This document shows, piece by piece, positions 17,056 to 31,104 of a stretch of DNA of 64,000 nt. Within the stretch, counting starts at the first letter, position 1. Every line of letters begins with the position of its first letter. Location of the stretch: NCBI RefSeq assembly GCF_036237275.1, contig NZ_CP108352.1:2852001-2916000 (forward strand), in the 5' to 3' direction. Below the pieces are notes generated by a model that saw nothing but the letters and a program-made list of their open reading frames with translations, was not told where the DNA came from and made no database searches. This stretch comes from Streptomyces sp. NBC_01353. Lineage in GTDB: Bacteria > Actinomycetota > Actinomycetes > Streptomycetales > Streptomycetaceae. Both the position numbers and the translations under genes were made by a program.

Positions 17056-18270
17056 GTGACACTCCCCCGACCGCACCGCGACGACCTGCTCATCGCCGCC
17101 GGCGGCCTCGCCATCGGCCTGCTGATGTGGTCCTTCGGGCTGCACACCCAGACCGACCGGCTGATCACCGCGCGGTGGGCGACCCTGATCCCGCTCGTCG
17201 TGATGGCCTCGATGGAGGCCCTGCGGCGCACGATGCCGCAGACCGCCCTGGCCGTCGGCACGGTCGCTCTCGTGGCGGACCAGTTCACCTACGGCAGCCT
17301 CGTGACCGCGCTGATGTTCACGGACCTGGTCTACTCCGCCGTGGTCTACGGGAAACCCGCCGCCGCCCGGCGCATCCCGTACACGACCGGACTGATCACG
17401 ATCGGTGTGACGATCGGCTTCCTCGTCTGGTGGCAGAACGCGATCGCCCTGCTGGTCGGCCTGATCACCGGCATGGTGTCGTTCCTGCCCGCCGTCACCG
17501 GAGCCGTCGTACGCAATCACCGCCAGGCCGCCGACGCCGCCCGCCTCCGCGCGGAGCAGACCGCACTGCTCGCGGAGATGGACCGCAGCCAGGCCGTCGT
17601 GGCCGAGCGCGCCCGGATGGCGCGGGAGCTGCACGACATGGTCGCCAACCACCTCTCCGCCATCGCGATCCACTCCACGGCCGCGCTGTCGCTCGACGAT
17701 CCGGGGACCACCCGGCAGGCGCTGACCGTGATCCGGGAGAACAGCGTGGAGGGTCTCGCGGAGATGCGGCGGCTGATCGGGCTGCTGCGGGACAGCAGCG
17801 GGGACGCGGAGCCGGCGGCCGCGCCCACCCTGGACGGCCTGGACGCGCTGGTGGCCCAGGCGGCGACGAACGGGGAGTCGAGCGGGCTGACGTTCGCCCT
17901 CGACGACAGCCGGAGGCCGGACGCCGGGGCGCTGCCGGCCCCGGTCGAGCTCGCCGCGTACCGGATCGTGCAGGAGTCGCTGACCAACGCCCTCAAGCAC
18001 GCGGCCCCCGGCGAGGTACGGGTGGAGCTGGGCCGGTGCCCGGACGGTGGCCTCACGGTGGGCGTGGCCAGTGCGCTCGGCGGGCAGCCGGGGCCTCGGG
18101 CCCCTGGTTCCGGGGCGGGTCTGGTCGGGATGCGGGAGCGGGTGGCGCTGCTCGACGGGGAGTTCGAGTCCGGTCCGGTGACGGCGGACGACGGGCGGAA
18201 AGAATGGCGGGTACGGGCTGTCCTGCCCGTCGGTACGAGCGACAAGGAGCCGCCGGCATGGTACGGGTGA
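17056..18270 (+). CDS. Two-component sensor histidine kinase (NarL/DesK type)
   Basis: A 404-aa kinase with four to five N-terminal membrane helices and no large external sensor. The HisKA_3 dimerisation domain has the phospho-acceptor in ARELHDMVANHLSAI. The ATPase domain has the N box ESLTNALKHA and the G box GAGLVGMRERV. GTG 17056 follows GGATGGGAAC; GTG 17041 is an alternative. The next gene, its response regulator, overlaps it by 13 bases. The signal is unknown; location just upstream of the chitinase gene may be incidental. Confidence 0.92.
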   Translation: MTLPRPHRDDLLIAAGGLAIGLLMWSFGLHTQTDRLITARWATLIPLVVMASMEALRRTMPQTALAVGTVALVADQFTYGSLVTALMFTDLVYSAVVYGKPAAARRIPYTTGLITIGVTIGFLVWWQNAIALLVGLITGMVSFLPAVTGAVVRNHRQAADAARLRAEQTALLAEMDRSQAVVAERARMARELHDMVANHLSAIAIHSTAALSLDDPGTTRQALTVIRENSVEGLAEMRRLIGLLRDSSGDAEPAAAPTLDGLDALVAQAATNGESSGLTFALDDSRRPDAGALPAPVELAAYRIVQESLTNALKHAAPGEVRVELGRCPDGGLTVGVASALGGQPGPRAPGSGAGLVGMRERVALLDGEFESGPVTADDGRKEWRVRAVLPVGTSDKEPPAWYG

Positions 18271-18908
18271 TCGTGGCCGAGGATCAGAGCGCGGTCAGGG
18301 CGGGGCTTGTCCTGATCCTGGGCAGCGCGCCGGACATCGAGGTGATCGGGGAGGCCGCGGACGGCGAACGCGCCGTGGAGCTGGCCCGCGAACTCCGCCC
18401 GGATCTGGTTTTGATGGATGTACAGATGCCGCGGATGGACGGGGTGACGGCGACCCGGCTCGTGGTCTCCGAGGGCCTGGCCGATGTGCTCGTCCTGACG
18501 ACCTTCGACCTCGACGAGTACGTCTTCGGGGCGCTGCGGGCCGGGGCATCGGGCTTTCTGCTGAAGAACACCGACGCGAAGGACCTGATCGAGGCGGTAC
18601 GGACGGTGGCGCGCGGGGAGGGTCTGATCGCCCCGGCCGTGACGCGGCGGCTGATCGCCGAGTTCGCGGCGCCCCGCGCGCCGGTGCGTGCGCCGGGCGC
18701 GGCGGATCCGTCCGTGGTGGACGTACTGACGCCGCGGGAGCGGGAGGTGCTCTCCGCGCTGGGCAAGGGTCTGTCCAACGCCGAGATCGCAGTGCGCCTG
18801 GACATGGCGGAGGCCACGGTGAAGACCCATGTCAGCAAGGTGCTGGGGAAGCTGAAGCTGCGCAGCCGGGTGCAAGCGGCCGTGTTGGCCCAGGAGTTGC
18901 GGGTCTGA
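18258..18908 (+). CDS. LuxR/NarL-family response regulator
   Basis: A 216-aa regulator, the partner of the overlapping kinase gene. The receiver domain (about 1-120) has acidic residues AEDQ near the start, the phospho-acceptor Asp in LVLMDVQMPRMDG at about residue 53, and Lys in FLLKN. The DNA-binding domain (about 150-216) contains LTPREREVLSALGKGLSNAE and ATVKTHVSKVLGKL. Direct target sites cannot be deduced. Confidence 0.93.
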   Translation: MVRVIVAEDQSAVRAGLVLILGSAPDIEVIGEAADGERAVELARELRPDLVLMDVQMPRMDGVTATRLVVSEGLADVLVLTTFDLDEYVFGALRAGASGFLLKNTDAKDLIEAVRTVARGEGLIAPAVTRRLIAEFAAPRAPVRAPGAADPSVVDVLTPREREVLSALGKGLSNAEIAVRLDMAEATVKTHVSKVLGKLKLRSRVQAAVLAQELRV

Positions 18909-18925
18909 CGCACCAGATCCGACGT

Positions 18926-18967
18926 TGGTCTGGACCTCTTGACGGTTGGTCCAGACCTTTCTACGCT
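18926..18967 (+). promoter_or_regulatory. Chitinase promoter with paired 12-bp direct repeats
   Basis: TGGTCTGGACCT (18926-18937) and TGGTCCAGACCT (18947-18958) lie 21 bp apart, two helical turns. Between and across them is a promoter with -35 TTGACG (18939-18944), a 17-bp spacer and -10 TACGCT (18962-18967). Streptomycete chitinase genes are known to carry such repeats for chitin induction and glucose repression. Each repeat is also close to the DasR consensus TGGTCTAGACCA, so N-acetylglucosamine-responsive DasR control is likely. Confidence 0.88.
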
Positions 18968-19033
18968 CTCGGGGCGCGCGCACAGTTCACGGACCACCCC
19001 CAGCTTGTCCGTCCGCACACTTGAGGAGCACCG

Positions 19034-20881
19034 TTGAGCACTCAAGCACCGACGCGCAGAACAGGGTTCAGACACCGGGCCGCCGCCGGTCTGACCGCCC
19101 TGATCCTGCCCCTGGCCGCCATGGTCGGCCTCGCAGCACCCGCCGAGGCCGCCACGGCGGCCACCGCCACGTACACCAAGGTCTCCGACTGGGGCTCCGG
19201 CTTCGAGGGCAAGTGGACGGTGAAGAACACCGGCACCACCACGCTCTCCTCCTGGACCGTCGAGTGGGACTACCCCTCCGGCACCGCCGTCACCTCCGCC
19301 TGGGACGCCACCGTCACCAGCTCCGGCACCCACTGGACCGCCAAGAACGTCGGCTGGAACGGCACCCTCGCCCCCGGCGCCACCGTCTCCTTCGGCTTCA
19401 ACGGCTCCGGCTCCGGCGCCCCCAGCGGCTGCAAGATCAACGGCGCCTCCTGCGACGGAGGCACCCAGCCCGGCGACAACGCGCCCTCCGCCCCCGGCAC
19501 CCCCGTCGCCTCCGACATCACCAACACCTCGGTCAAGCTGACCTGGACCGCGGCCACGGACGACAAGGGCATCAAGAACTACGACGTCAAGCGCGACGGC
19601 ACCACGATCGCCACCGTCACCGGACTCACGTACACCAACTCCGGGCTGACCGCCGGCACCGACTACAGCTACACGGTCGTCGCCCGCGACACCATCGACC
19701 AGACCGGCCCGGCGAGCGGCGCCGCGAGCGTCAGGACCACGGGCGGCGGGACCAACCCCAACCCCGGCGCCACCGTGAAGCTCGGCTACTTCACCAACTG
19801 GGGCGTCTACGGCCGGAACTACCACGTCAAGAACATCGCGACGTCCGGCTCCGCGTCCAAGATCACGCACATCAACTACGCCTTCGGCAACGTCACCGGC
19901 GGTAAGTGCACGATCGGTGACGCCTACGCGGACTACGACAAGGCCTACACCGCCGACCAGTCCGTCGACGGCGTCGCCGACACCTGGGACCAGCCGCTGC
20001 GCGGCAACTTCAACCAGCTGCGCAAGCTGAAGAAGGCGTACCCGAACATCAAGGTGCTGTGGTCCTTCGGCGGCTGGACCTGGTCCGGCGGCTTCGGCCA
20101 GGCCGTGCAGAACCCGACCGCCTTCGCGCAGTCCTGCTACGACCTGGTGGAGGACCCGCGCTGGGCCGACGTCTTCGACGGCATCGACCTGGACTGGGAG
20201 TACCCGAACGCCTGCGGTCTGTCCTGCGACACCAGCGGCCCGGCCTCGTTCAAGAACATGATGCAGGCGATGCGTGCCAAGTTCGGCGCGAACAACCTGG
20301 TCACGGCGGCCGTGACGGCCGACGCCTCCTCCGGCGGCAAGATCGACGCCGCCGACTACGCGGGCGCCGCGCAGTACATGAACTGGTTCAACGTGATGAC
20401 GTACGACTTCTTCGGCGCCTGGGCGGCGCAGGGTCCGACGGCCCCGCACTCCCCGCTCACCTCGTACGCCGGCATCCCGCAGGCAGGCTTCAACTCCGCC
20501 GAGGCGATCGCCAAGTTCAAGGCGAAGGGCGTCCCGGCCAACAAGCTGCTGCTCGGCATCGGCTTCTACGGCCGCGGCTGGACGGGCGTCACCCAGTCCG
20601 CACCGGGCGGCAGCGCGACGGGCCCGGCGGCCGGCACGTACGAGCAGGGCATCGAGGACTACAAGGTCCTGAGGAACTCCTGCCCGGCCAACGGCACGGT
20701 GGCCGGTACGGCGTACGCGCACTGCGGCTCCAACTGGTGGAGCTACGACACCCCGGCCACGGTCACGTCCAAGATGAGCTGGGCGAAGAACCAGGGCCTG
20801 GGCGGCGCGTTCTTCTGGGAGTTCAGCGGTGACACCGGCAACGGCGAGCTGGTCGGAGCCATCAACAGCGGGCTGAACTAG
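19034..20881 (+). CDS. chiC: Secreted chitinase, GH18 with CBM2 and FnIII domains
   Basis: A 615-aa exported enzyme that hydrolyses chitin. TTG 19034 follows GAGGAG. The signal peptide (residues 1 to about 40) has RR and a hydrophobic core, ending near AEAA. A family-2 carbohydrate-binding module (about 42-145) holds the conserved Trp residues. A fibronectin-III domain (about 155-240) follows, then the GH18 barrel from about 252. The DGIDLDWEYP motif places the catalytic Glu at residue 389 with Asp 382, 385 and 387. The domain order matches streptomycete ChiC. The promoter repeats upstream support chitin-regulated expression. Confidence 0.95.
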   Translation: MSTQAPTRRTGFRHRAAAGLTALILPLAAMVGLAAPAEAATAATATYTKVSDWGSGFEGKWTVKNTGTTTLSSWTVEWDYPSGTAVTSAWDATVTSSGTHWTAKNVGWNGTLAPGATVSFGFNGSGSGAPSGCKINGASCDGGTQPGDNAPSAPGTPVASDITNTSVKLTWTAATDDKGIKNYDVKRDGTTIATVTGLTYTNSGLTAGTDYSYTVVARDTIDQTGPASGAASVRTTGGGTNPNPGATVKLGYFTNWGVYGRNYHVKNIATSGSASKITHINYAFGNVTGGKCTIGDAYADYDKAYTADQSVDGVADTWDQPLRGNFNQLRKLKKAYPNIKVLWSFGGWTWSGGFGQAVQNPTAFAQSCYDLVEDPRWADVFDGIDLDWEYPNACGLSCDTSGPASFKNMMQAMRAKFGANNLVTAAVTADASSGGKIDAADYAGAAQYMNWFNVMTYDFFGAWAAQGPTAPHSPLTSYAGIPQAGFNSAEAIAKFKAKGVPANKLLLGIGFYGRGWTGVTQSAPGGSATGPAAGTYEQGIEDYKVLRNSCPANGTVAGTAYAHCGSNWWSYDTPATVTSKMSWAKNQGLGGAFFWEFSGDTGNGELVGAINSGLN

Positions 20882-20895
20882 CCCGACGGAAAACG

Positions 20896-20928
20896 CGGCG
20901 GGGACGGTGCAGCACACCGTCCCCGCCG
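20896..20928 (+). terminator. Terminator after the chitinase gene
   Basis: A 14-bp GC-rich stem (20896-20909 with 20915-20928) with a 5-nt loop starts 14 bases after the chitinase stop codon. Confidence 0.8.
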
Positions 20929-20940
20929 TCGTATGTCCGT

Positions 20941-21020
20941 ATCAGGCCACATTCACCCTCCCCCAGACTCCGTCCGGGGGGACCCCCATCCAGCAGGGGC
21001 CAATCAGGCCACATTCACCC
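20941..21020. repeat. 18-bp duplication of the DUF2550 gene 3' end
   Basis: ATCAGGCCACATTCACCC occurs at 20941-20958 and again at 21003-21020, where it encodes the last residues and stop of the DUF2550 gene on the minus strand. The 44 bp between are GC-rich with runs of G and C, similar in kind to the spacer in the adenosyltransferase duplication. Confidence 0.8.
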
Positions 21021-21456
21021 GCTGGCCTGGAGGCGCCGCCTCCAGCCAGGCGAGGAAGCCGGTGAGAGCGTCCTCGCTCATCGCCAGCTCCAGACGGGTC
21101 CCCCGGTGCATACAGCCCTGGATCACGGCGTCGGAGAGCAGCGCCAGCTCCTCCTCGCCCTCGGGCATCCGGCGCTCCATGACCTCGATCGCCGAGCGCT
21201 CCAGGACGCGGCGCGGGCGAGGCGCGTAGGAGAAGACACGGAACCAGGACACCTGGTCACCGCTGTAGCGGGCGACGCCGTACACCCAGCCCTTGCCGGA
21301 GAGGTCCGGCTCCTCGGGGATGTTCCAGCGCAGGGAACAGTCGAAGGTGCCGCCGGCACGCTGGATCAGGCGGCGGCGCAAGCCGAAGACGAAGAGCCCG
21401 ATCACCACCAGTGCGACGACCAGGCCGCTCAGGAGCAGAGCGAGGAACATCTTCAC
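21004..21456 (-). CDS. DUF2550 membrane protein
   Basis: A 150-aa protein with one N-terminal membrane helix (about residues 4-26) and a short basic stretch RRRLIQRAGG. The predicted beta-rich cytoplasmic domain has DCSLRWN, GWVYGVARY and WFRVFSY. This architecture and the position next to the ATP synthase operon are typical of actinobacterial DUF2550. The function is unknown; some homologues look PH-like by secondary structure. It is convergent with the chitinase gene. Confidence 0.9.
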   Translation of the reverse strand: MKMFLALLLSGLVVALVVIGLFVFGLRRRLIQRAGGTFDCSLRWNIPEEPDLSGKGWVYGVARYSGDQVSWFRVFSYAPRPRRVLERSAIEVMERRMPEGEEELALLSDAVIQGCMHRGTRLELAMSEDALTGFLAWLEAAPPGQRVNVA

Positions 21457-21523
21457 CGACCTCCTCGCTGCGTCCCGTGACCGGCTTCGCCGGCGTAACC
21501 GAATACAACCTGCAAATGCATCG

Positions 21524-21572
21524 CCTCAGCCGCGACACGGTCTGGATAATTCCAGCCGTGCCGCGGCTGAGG
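21524..21572 (-). terminator. Terminator of the ATP synthase operon
   Basis: A 17-bp stem with one mismatch (21524-21540 with 21556-21572), extended by CTGG/CCAG inside the loop. It lies 23 bases beyond the atpC stop codon in the direction of transcription. Confidence 0.75.
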
Positions 21573-21594
21573 GCACAACTCTCGGCGCGGTCCG

Positions 21595-21969
21595 CTAGTG
21601 GACCGCTACCGCACGCAACCGGACATCGGCGCGACGCTCGGCGGCGGCGTCCGACTCCGACTTGGCGCGCTCCAGCGCACGCTCGGCGCGCTGGGCGTCG
21701 ATCTCGTCCGCCAGCTCGACGATCTCCGCGAGCAGAGACAGCTTGTCGTCGGCGAACGAGATGAATCCACCGTGCACAGCGGCGATGACGGTCTCGCCCT
21801 CGCTGGTACGGATGGTCACCGGGCCCGACTCCAGCACACCGAGCAGCGGCTGGTGGCCGGGCATGACGCCGATGTCGCCGGAGGTGGTGCGTGCGATGAC
21901 CAAGGTGGCCTCGCCGGACCAGACACTCCGGTCCGCGGCGACCAGCTCGACGTGCAGCTCAGCAGCCAA
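21595..21969 (-). CDS. atpC: ATP synthase F1 epsilon subunit
   Basis: A 124-aa subunit of the F1 central stalk. The N-terminal beta-sandwich shows LHVELVAADRSVWSGEA, GDIGVMPGHQPLLGVLE and AVHGGFISFADDKLSLLAE. The C-terminal helical pair is acidic and Ala-rich (IDAQRAERALERAKSE); in other bacteria it can inhibit ATP hydrolysis. It is the last gene of the operon, separated from atpD by 111 bp that include a strong hairpin. Confidence 0.96.
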   Translation of the reverse strand: MAAELHVELVAADRSVWSGEATLVIARTTSGDIGVMPGHQPLLGVLESGPVTIRTSEGETVIAAVHGGFISFADDKLSLLAEIVELADEIDAQRAERALERAKSESDAAAERRADVRLRAVAVH

Positions 21970-22036
21970 GGGTGGCTCCTCGGGTCACCACCCGGCGGTC
22001 GTGCCGGGTGTTGGGGTCAATTCTAATGGGCGTGAC

Positions 22037-22065
22037 GAGGGGGGCGGGACACACCCGCCCCCCTC
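22037..22065 (-). other. Hairpin between atpD and atpC
   Basis: A 12-bp G/C-only-rich stem (22037-22048 with 22054-22065) and 5-nt loop follow the atpD stop. Inside an operon, it may be a partial terminator lowering epsilon expression or an mRNA-stabilising structure. Confidence 0.55.
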
Positions 22066-22080
22066 ACGAGAGCGCGGGGC

Positions 22081-24440
<2,360 letters not shown>

Positions 24441-24460
24441 GAGTCAGGTCCCTTCCGTCG

Positions 24461-26059
<1,599 letters not shown>

Positions 26060-26098
26060 CTGGGTTCCCTGCTCTCCTTGTTGGGCCCGAAGTTTTCT

Positions 26099-26122
26099 TG
26101 GGGGTCTGGGGGCCGACCCCCA
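26099..26122 (-). repeat. GC-rich hairpin between atpH and atpA
   Basis: An 8-bp stem (TGGGGGTC with GACCCCCA) encloses TGGGGGCC. It resembles the GGGGTCCGGGGG-type sequences in the two short 3'-end duplications and may be a copy of a dispersed streptomycete palindrome, or an mRNA processing site. Confidence 0.5.
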
Positions 26123-26192
26123 GGAATCTTCTGCAATCTCTGCACGGCCCAACCGGGCCGCTGGTGATGCTGTGTTCAGTTGATGGCTGACG

Positions 26193-27008
26193 TCAGCCGG
26201 CCAGTCGCCGGGACGCCTCGTCGAGGCGCTCCGCGATGGTCCCGTTGATGACCTCGTCGCCGACCTGCACCGAGATCCCGCCGAGGACCGCCGGGTCCAC
26301 GTCCAGGTTCAGGTGCATCTGGCGGCCGTACAGCTTGGCCAGGACGGCACCGAGGCGCTGCTTCTGCTGATCGGTCAGCGGCACCGCCGTCGTGACGACG
26401 GCGACCATCCGGTCCCGGCGCGCCGCGGCGAGCTTGGAGAGGGACTCGAGTCCCGCTTCCAGGCTACGTCCCCGGGGCTGGGTCACGAGACGGACGACCA
26501 GACGCTCGGTGACCGCGTTGGCCTTGCCGCCGAGCAGGCTGCGCAGCAGCTCGCCCTTGGCGGAGACCGTGGCGGACTTGTCCGTCAGCGCCGAGCGGAG
26601 CTCGTTGCTGGAGGAGACGATCCGGCCGAACCGGAACAGCTCGTCCTCGACGTCGTCCAGCGCGCCGGCCTGCTGCGCCGCGGTGAGGTCGGCGGTGTTC
26701 GCCAGCTCCTCGACCGAGTCGACCAGGTCACGCGACTGCGACCAGCGGGAACGCACCATGCCGGAGACCAGGTCGACGGTCTCCCCGCCCACCTGACCGC
26801 CGAGCAGTCGCCCGGCGAGCTCGGCCTTGGCCTCGCCCGCCTGCGCCGGGTCGGTCAGGACCCGACGCAGCGACACCTCGCGGTCGAGCAGCGCGGTGAC
26901 TGCGGCCAGCTCGCCCGCGAGCTTCGCGGCGTCGACCGAGGTGTTGTCGGTCAGCGCGTCGAGGGACTCACGTGCGGCAACCAGTGCTTCACGGCTCGCT
27001 CCGTTCAT
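26193..27008 (-). CDS. atpH: ATP synthase delta subunit
   Basis: A 271-aa stator subunit linking F1 to the peripheral stalk. It is longer than the approximately 180-aa E. coli protein, as is usual in actinobacteria where extra N-terminal residues occur. The conserved C-terminus [20 protein letters not shown] is intact. It overlaps atpF by four bases (ATGA). Confidence 0.95.
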   Translation of the reverse strand: MNGASREALVAARESLDALTDNTSVDAAKLAGELAAVTALLDREVSLRRVLTDPAQAGEAKAELAGRLLGGQVGGETVDLVSGMVRSRWSQSRDLVDSVEELANTADLTAAQQAGALDDVEDELFRFGRIVSSSNELRSALTDKSATVSAKGELLRSLLGGKANAVTERLVVRLVTQPRGRSLEAGLESLSKLAAARRDRMVAVVTTAVPLTDQQKQRLGAVLAKLYGRQMHLNLDVDPAVLGGISVQVGDEVINGTIAERLDEASRRLAG

Positions 27009-27550
27009 CGGACGGCCTCGGCCTTCTCCTCGAGCTCGTCGAGGAAGCGGTCGATCGTGCGGCTCTGGCGGGCGTGGTCCTCGAGGGACTCGCCGACCAG
27101 CTTGCCGGCCAGGTCGGTGGCGAGCTTGCCCACGTCCTGGCGCAGCGAGGTCGCCGCGGCCTTGCGGTCGGCCTCGATCTGCGTGTGGCCGGCCGCGATG
27201 ATCTCCTCGCGCTGGCGCTGGCCTTCCGCCTTCATCTCCTGGATGATCGCGGTGCCCTGCTCCGTCGCCTCCTGGCGAAGACGCGCGGCCTCATGGCGGG
27301 CCTCGGCGAGCTGGGCCTTGTACTGCTCCAGCACGCTCTTGGCCTCGATCTGGGCCGACTCGGCCTTCTCGATGCCACCCTCGATGGCCTGCCGACGCTC
27401 TTCCAGAACCTTGTTGATGTTCGGGAGGAGCTTCTTGGCGAGGAAGCCGAAGACGATGACGAAGGCGATCAGGCCGATGACGAGCTCGTCAAGATGCGGG
27501 ATCAGAGGAGGCTGGGGCTCCTCCGCCTGCGCAAGAAGCAGAGCGTTCAC
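27005..27550 (-). CDS. atpF: ATP synthase Fo b subunit
   Basis: A 181-aa peripheral-stalk subunit. One membrane helix (about 22-42, ELVIGLIAFVIVFGFLAKKL) is followed by a long charged coiled coil rich in Glu, Ala, Lys and Arg. GTG 27550 is the start. It overlaps atpH and lies 41 bases after atpE. Confidence 0.95.
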   Translation of the reverse strand: MNALLLAQAEEPQPPLIPHLDELVIGLIAFVIVFGFLAKKLLPNINKVLEERRQAIEGGIEKAESAQIEAKSVLEQYKAQLAEARHEAARLRQEATEQGTAIIQEMKAEGQRQREEIIAAGHTQIEADRKAAATSLRQDVGKLATDLAGKLVGESLEDHARQSRTIDRFLDELEEKAEAVR

Positions 27551-27591
27551 ATCAGTGCCTTCCGTAAAAAGGTTTGGGCTGTCGGTCCGAT

Positions 27592-28753
<1,162 letters not shown>

Positions 28754-28978
28754 CGCGGGCTCCTTCAGCGTGGCGCATAGGTACGGCAACCTCGTTGTGT
28801 CGGCGCGGCACGCAGCCGCGGGTCGGCACTGGACTGGTCTTACGGATAAGGGGGCGGCGGTTCGGCATCGAGCCTCGCGCTGGGACAGGCGTCAGCTCGG
28901 ATGCCCGCGCCCGCAGTGCCGCAGTTGGCACCGGACGATAGCAGGAAGCCGAAAGCGCCTTTATCCCGGCCCTACCCC

Positions 28979-29395
28979 TCACGTCGACGACCCCGGCTTC
29001 TTGGGGTCGTCGATGTACATGATCTTGGCCTTCATGTAGGCACGCGCCTGCGCGGCGATCCAGACGAGGGTCGACGCGAGCAGGGTGAAGGCGAAAGCCT
29101 TGAAGTCGAAGAACGTGGTGTTCTTGAGCAACAGCATCAAGACGAAGAGAAGCAGCAGCTGGGTCGTGTAGAGCAGAAGACCCATCGCCTGGAACAGGTG
29201 CGGGTACGACTTGGCCGTCCGCTGGAGCACCACGAGCCCGATACCCATGAACGCGATGACGACCGCGCAGCCGATGACGGCGCCGATCGCGCCCTTCCCG
29301 CCGGCGACCACGCCACTGATGACCGCGGCGATGGCGCCGGTGGCAGCAGTGGGAATGGCAGCTGAAAGAAGGATGCGTGCGTCGTTGGACGGCAT
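28979..29395 (-). CDS. atpI: ATP synthase protein I
   Basis: A 138-aa membrane protein with four predicted helices. It is the first gene of the atp operon, and homologues assist c-ring assembly or Mg2+ uptake. The N-terminal SNDARILLSAAIPTAATGAI and the C-terminal KAKIMYIDDPKKP are typical of the streptomycete version. Confidence 0.9.
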   Translation of the reverse strand: MPSNDARILLSAAIPTAATGAIAAVISGVVAGGKGAIGAVIGCAVVIAFMGIGLVVLQRTAKSYPHLFQAMGLLLYTTQLLLLFVLMLLLKNTTFFDFKAFAFTLLASTLVWIAAQARAYMKAKIMYIDDPKKPGSST

Positions 29396-29659
29396 GGCGG
29401 TGTCTCCGCTGTTGCTGGTGGGGGCGATGGTGTCGTCAGGGACGAGCGTAAGCCCGGTCCGAGGTGAGTCTCGGGGCCAATGGACCGTCGCACTACGGTC
29501 CTTCGGCTCTGTCGCCGGGTCTCGTGAACGGTATCACAAACTATTTGAGTAGTTCTTTACCCGTGAAGTGTGCTGACTGTCACACATGAGAGTTACCGCG
29601 CGCGTGTGTGCACGACGCGAGGTGGACTTGTCTGGTATTGGACGCCGATGCGGCGTTCG

Positions 29660-30997
29660 TCAACTCGGCGTTCCGGCCTTCCGCCGGTCGGTGAAGCGCG
29701 AACGGTGGCCGATGGCGGTGGCGCCGTTGACTCCGGCCGGGACCGGAACGCGCTCCTCCAGGGGCTCGACCAAGGACGCGGAGGCCGGAGCCTCGGCTTC
29801 CGTGGCCATGGGCTCCGCAGCCACCTTCTTACGGCGCCGATAGCGGGGCGGAACGAAGGACTCCGCCCACCGCGGTGCTCGCGGCGAGAAGCGCGGCAGC
29901 AGGAGCAGCACCAGACCGATCGCGCTGAGCAGCACCACCACGAGCACGATCCACATCGACGCCGAGTGCACCGAGTACGAGAGCGTCCCGAAGGCGATCA
30001 GCGCCGACCAGAAGTACATGATCAGCACGGCACGGCTGTGCGAGTGCCCGATCTCCAGAAGCCGGTGGTGCAGATGCCCTCGGTCGGCCGCGAACGGCGA
30101 CTGACCGTTCCAGGTACGGCGCACGATGGCCAGGATCAGGTCGGCCATCGGGATCGCGATGATCGTCAGCGGCAGGACGAGCGGGATGAAGACCGGGAGC
30201 GCGGCGTGGGTGGCCTGACGGGTCGAGCCCTCGAAGATCTTCAGCGCGTCCGGGTCGACCTGGCCGGTGATCGAGATCGCCGAGGCGGCCAGGATCAGAC
30301 CGATCAGCATCGAGCCGGAGTCGCCCATGAAGATCCTGGCCGGATGCATGTTGTGCGGCAGGAACCCCAGACACATGCCCATGAGGATCGCGGCGAAGAG
30401 CGTGGCGGGGGCGGCGGCCTCGATCGTGTAGCCGTACCAGAGGCGGTACGCGTACAGGAAGAAGGCCGCAGCGGCGATGCAGACCATGCCGGCGGCGAGG
30501 CCGTCGAGGCCGTCCACGAAGTTCACGGCGTTGATGGTGAGGACCACCAGGGCGACCGTGAGGAGCGTGCCCTGCCCCCGAGTGAGGGCGACCGTGCCGA
30601 CGCCGGGGATCGGCAGCCACAGGATCGTCAGCCCCTGGATCACCATCACACCGGCGGAGATCATCTGAGCGCCCAGCTTGATCAGGGCGTCCAGCTCGAA
30701 CTTGTCGTCGAGGACGCCGATCAGCCAGATCAGCGCGGCTCCGGACAGCAGCGCCCGGGGTTCGTTGGAGAGCTCGAAGACGCTGTTGAGGTTCTGGAGG
30801 TGGTCGGCGACCAGCAGTCCGGCGCACAGCCCGAAGAACATGGCGATGCCACCGAGCCGCGGAGTCGGTTCTCGGTGTACGTCTCGGGCACGGATCTCCG
30901 GCATCGCCCCGGTCGCGATCGCGAACTTCCGCACCGGACCGGTCAGCAGATAGGTCACCGCGGCCGTGACACAGAGCGTCAGCAGGTAATCACGCAC
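29660..30997 (-). CDS. Undecaprenyl-phosphate sugar-1-phosphate transferase (WecA/TagO-like)
   Basis: A 445-aa polytopic enzyme of the MraY/WecA family. It would move a UDP-linked amino-sugar phosphate to undecaprenyl phosphate at the start of teichoic-acid or cell-wall glycan synthesis. Signature blocks are REPTPRLGGIAMF, NFVDGLDGLA (catalytic Asp) and FMGDSGSM. A basic cytoplasmic tail ends RFTDRRKAGTPS. GTG 30997 (VRDYLLTLC) matches the family N-terminus; an in-frame GTG 12 bases upstream is possible. It is separated from atpI by 264 bp. Confidence 0.92.
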   Translation of the reverse strand: MRDYLLTLCVTAAVTYLLTGPVRKFAIATGAMPEIRARDVHREPTPRLGGIAMFFGLCAGLLVADHLQNLNSVFELSNEPRALLSGAALIWLIGVLDDKFELDALIKLGAQMISAGVMVIQGLTILWLPIPGVGTVALTRGQGTLLTVALVVLTINAVNFVDGLDGLAAGMVCIAAAAFFLYAYRLWYGYTIEAAAPATLFAAILMGMCLGFLPHNMHPARIFMGDSGSMLIGLILAASAISITGQVDPDALKIFEGSTRQATHAALPVFIPLVLPLTIIAIPMADLILAIVRRTWNGQSPFAADRGHLHHRLLEIGHSHSRAVLIMYFWSALIAFGTLSYSVHSASMWIVLVVVLLSAIGLVLLLLPRFSPRAPRWAESFVPPRYRRRKKVAAEPMATEAEAPASASLVEPLEERVPVPAGVNGATAIGHRSRFTDRRKAGTPS

Positions 30998-31104
30998 GGG
31001 CTGCCCCACAGGAATCGCTGGCCATCTCAGCCCCACACCCTAGCCGTGCTGTCCATGTGCTTGAGGACATTCGGCCCGCGAGGATGGTTGCGCTCCGCCT
31101 GTCA

